From: JAOABC01 sp041287495
Lineage (GTDB): Bacteria; Aquificota; Aquificia; Aquificales; Hydrogenothermaceae
Length of the DNA stretch: 64,000 nucleotides
Assembly: GCA_041287495.1 (NCBI GenBank)
Contig: JBEULE010000040.1
Span: 203,743-267,742 of the forward strand
Direction of reading: 5' to 3'
Shown here: positions 62,625 to 64,000 of the stretch, in pieces
How positions within the stretch are numbered: the first letter of the stretch is position 1
Layout of the letters: each line of letters starts with the position of its first letter
Notes under the pieces: generated by a model
The model's input: the letters and a program-made list of their open reading frames with translations, nothing else
Databases searched by the model: none
Told to the model about the DNA's origin: nothing
Program-made: the position numbers and the translations under genes

Positions 62625-63251
62625 ATGGAAAACATAAACAGAAAACAGGAAATATTAAAGATACTAAGAGAAAAAAGAGAGGTTACGGTTAAGGAACTTA
62701 GTAATATATTTGGTGTATCTGAGATGACTATATACAGAGATGTAAGAGAGTTAGAGAAGGAAGGGGAAATAAAGAGAAAACACGGATATATCCTTTTAAA
62801 CACTGAAGAGAATACAGAACATCTCTCTTTGAAAACCTGTCCAATATGTGCAAAACCTATAACCAGATCTCATCCTTATAAGATAATAGTTGAAAACTTA
62901 AAGGTTGTTGAAGCATGTTGTGAACACTGTGGACTTATGTTACACAAGAAGTATGAGGATAAGAATGTTTCTGCTTTAACTTTCGATTTTATAACAGAAA
63001 AACCTGTTAACGCCTTAGATGCTTACTATGTGGTAGGCTCATCTGCTGTTCTATGTTGCAGTCCAAGTGTAATTCCGTTTATAAATAAGGAAGATGCAAT
63101 GAAATTTTCAAAAGGATTTGGCGGAAAAGTGTTAAACTTTGTAGAAGCTTATAACGAAGTTATTAACAGAATGAATATACATATAAAAAGTTGCTGTCCT
63201 ACACAAAGTAATGTTACTTTTAATTTAGCTAAACTAAACAAAAAAAGTTAA
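62625..63251 (+). CDS. DeoR-type HTH fused to NosL-like metal-binding domain
   Basis: A 208-residue putative metal- or redox-sensing regulator. Residues 1-60 are a DeoR-family helix-turn-helix (LREKREVTVKELSNIFGVSEMTIYRDVRELEKEGEIKRKHG). The rest is a cysteine-rich NosL-like region with CPIC, CCEHC, DAYYVVGSSAVLCC and DAMKFSKGFGGKVLNFVEA. NosL domains bind copper(I) for nitrous oxide reductase assembly, so copper-responsive regulation is inferred; other metals are possible. ATG follows the hisB stop by 2 nt. It ends on a TTAA shared with the hemerythrin gene. Confidence 0.7.
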   Translation: MENINRKQEILKILREKREVTVKELSNIFGVSEMTIYRDVRELEKEGEIKRKHGYILLNTEENTEHLSLKTCPICAKPITRSHPYKIIVENLKVVEACCEHCGLMLHKKYEDKNVSALTFDFITEKPVNALDAYYVVGSSAVLCCSPSVIPFINKEDAMKFSKGFGGKVLNFVEAYNEVINRMNIHIKSCCPTQSNVTFNLAKLNKKS

Positions 63252-63652
63252 ATACAACCTTTTTCTTTTGCATACAAGGCATATTTTTTATCAGTTTTTA
63301 ATATATGGTTATATAACCAACCCCAAGAAAGGGCAACGGCAGATTTAAAAGCTTTATCATCGCCACTTTTAATATATGGAGCTAATTTATAAATTTCTTC
63401 CCTAAAGATTTCATGAACTTTCTTATGATTCTCTAAATCAGGATAACCTATCTCTTCCATAAAATTTTCTTCATCTTTTAAATGTGTTTCAACATAACTA
63501 ACGATTTCGTTATAGAAAAACTCCTCTGCTTCTAACTTCTTGCCTTCTTTTAGTAAGAGATACACATGATTTAGCATCTCAACTAATTTTTCATGTTGGT
63601 TGTCCATTTCTTCAACTTCTGTTAATAATTCATTGCTAAACTCTATTAACAT
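63248..63652 (-). CDS. Bacteriohemerythrin
   Basis: Oxygen-binding di-iron protein of the hemerythrin family. Ligands appear in EEMDNQHEKLVEM, ETHLKDEENFMEEIGYPDLENHKKVHEIF and NHILKTDKKYA, i.e. the His/Glu/Asp pattern of a four-helix bundle. The frame starts with GTG at 63676, but ATG at 63652 gives the usual MLIEFSNEL start and 134 residues. It could deliver or sense oxygen. No signal peptide is visible. Confidence 0.9.
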   Translation of the reverse strand: MLIEFSNELLTEVEEMDNQHEKLVEMLNHVYLLLKEGKKLEAEEFFYNEIVSYVETHLKDEENFMEEIGYPDLENHKKVHEIFREEIYKLAPYIKSGDDKAFKSAVALSWGWLYNHILKTDKKYALYAKEKGCI

Positions 63653-63681
63653 TTTAGTATATCTCATCTCTTTCACTAACT

Positions 63682-64000
63682 TTATATTTTAACATAATTG
63701 TCTGAATTTATACAAGAGACTTCTGCTCTTATATAACTATTCTTTGTAGGTTTATATGTAGGTGTTATAGTGAGAGTATATGCTTTTGAAACAGAATTAT
63801 AAATTCCGCTTTCTTTTCTTTTTGAACCATCGTTAACATACTCCAATCTTATCGGAGTAGAGAGTTTATCAAACTGAGGTATTATGTATATAGCTAATCC
63901 ATAACCTTTATCATCGTGTCCAGTTGTTTTTACAGTTTTATCAAGCCATTGATAATCAAGGTTTACAGCTAATTTTAAATTAGAATTTATCTCCTTAGAT
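63682..64000 (-). CDS. Beta-barrel porin-like protein, C-terminal part (runs off window)
   Basis: An open frame on the minus strand enters at the window edge and ends at TAA (63682-63684), so only about 106 residues are visible. The sequence is rich in alternating strands (LAVNLDYQWLDKTV, GYGLAIYIIPQFDKL, STPIRLEYVND, YTLTITPTYKPTKNSYIRAEVS) and resembles the end of BBP2/OmpL-like outer-membrane barrels. The start, signal peptide and substrate are outside the window. Confidence 0.65.
   Translation of the reverse strand, partial: SKEINSNLKLAVNLDYQWLDKTVKTTGHDDKGYGLAIYIIPQFDKLSTPIRLEYVNDGSKRKESGIYNSVSKAYTLTITPTYKPTKNSYIRAEVSCINSDNYVKI

Noticed and set aside
1..64000. CRISPR arrays, tRNA or rRNA genes
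   Set aside because: No regularly spaced repeats and no tRNA-like cloverleaf or rRNA segments were found in the short intergenic gaps.

Overview
The window is a compact, AT-rich (about one third GC by eye) bacterial chromosome segment. Gene content points to a thermophilic, Gram-negative-type chemolithotroph of the Aquificota, most like the Hydrogenothermaceae (Sulfurihydrogenibium-like). The supporting genes are LptA/LptC/LptD (outer membrane), MqnE (futalosine menaquinone route), multiheme c-type cytochromes, CcdA plus a TlpA-type thioredoxin, TusA-DUF3343, a molybdenum-cofactor MoaC-Mog fusion and hemerythrin. The species call is an inference from family resemblance; no database search was possible.

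Layout. 1-6.3 kb (+): the 3' part of ribBA, a pentaheme lipoprotein cytochrome, an acetyltransferase, hpt, moaC-mog, DUF4416, an RluA-type pseudouridine synthase and a nitronate monooxygenase-like flavoprotein. 6.3-9.7 kb (+): a membrane histidine kinase and its sigma-54 response regulator. 9.7-13 kb: dcd (-), then yceD-rpmF-plsX-fabH (+), the classic fatty-acid initiation cluster. 13-21 kb (-): bifunctional nuclease, miaB, purB, gatB, two orphan small proteins, an MHS-type MFS transporter, ccdA and a TlpA-like thioredoxin. 21-26 kb (+): a DapF-like epimerase with both catalytic cysteines changed to serine, thpR, a triheme cytochrome, and a FIST protein with GGDEF-EAL. 26-29 kb (-): htpX and dnaK. 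29-30.7 kb (+): a DUF4139-like exported protein and rsmI. 30.7-37.6 kb (-): rbfA, DUF503, rsmA, galU, purC, a YfgM-like protein, recR, ebfC, dnaX, rbgA. 37.6-46 kb, mostly (+): lptD, DUF2203 (-), hemA, lptC, lptA, an ExeA-like ATPase, aroA, mqnE and a small membrane protein. 45.97-46.48 kb is the only long gene-free stretch and contains a decayed cation-diffusion-facilitator gene. 46.5-49 kb (-): lipA, glyA, rpiB. 49-52 kb (+): L,D-transpeptidase and bioA. 51.8-57 kb (-): pabB, polysaccharide deacetylase, glycosyltransferase, aroC, IclR regulator. 57-63.2 kb (+): miaA-hfq-hflX(HIT), TusA-DUF3343, coaBC, DnaC-like loader, hisB and a DeoR-NosL-like regulator. 63.2-64 kb (-): hemerythrin and the 3' end of a beta-barrel porin.

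Most genes are housekeeping and lie in tightly packed runs with 4-25 bp overlaps; no tRNA, rRNA, CRISPR array or intact insertion sequence was seen. The best leads are the Ser/Ser DapF-like protein, the in-frame HflX-HIT fusion with its own internal ribosome-binding site beside an A6 run, the DeoR-HTH/NosL-like fusion, a probable AUU start on the DUF4416 gene, a hairpin enclosing the histidine-kinase start codon, the CDF pseudogene, and repeated stop-to-stop overlap of convergent genes at a shared TTAA.
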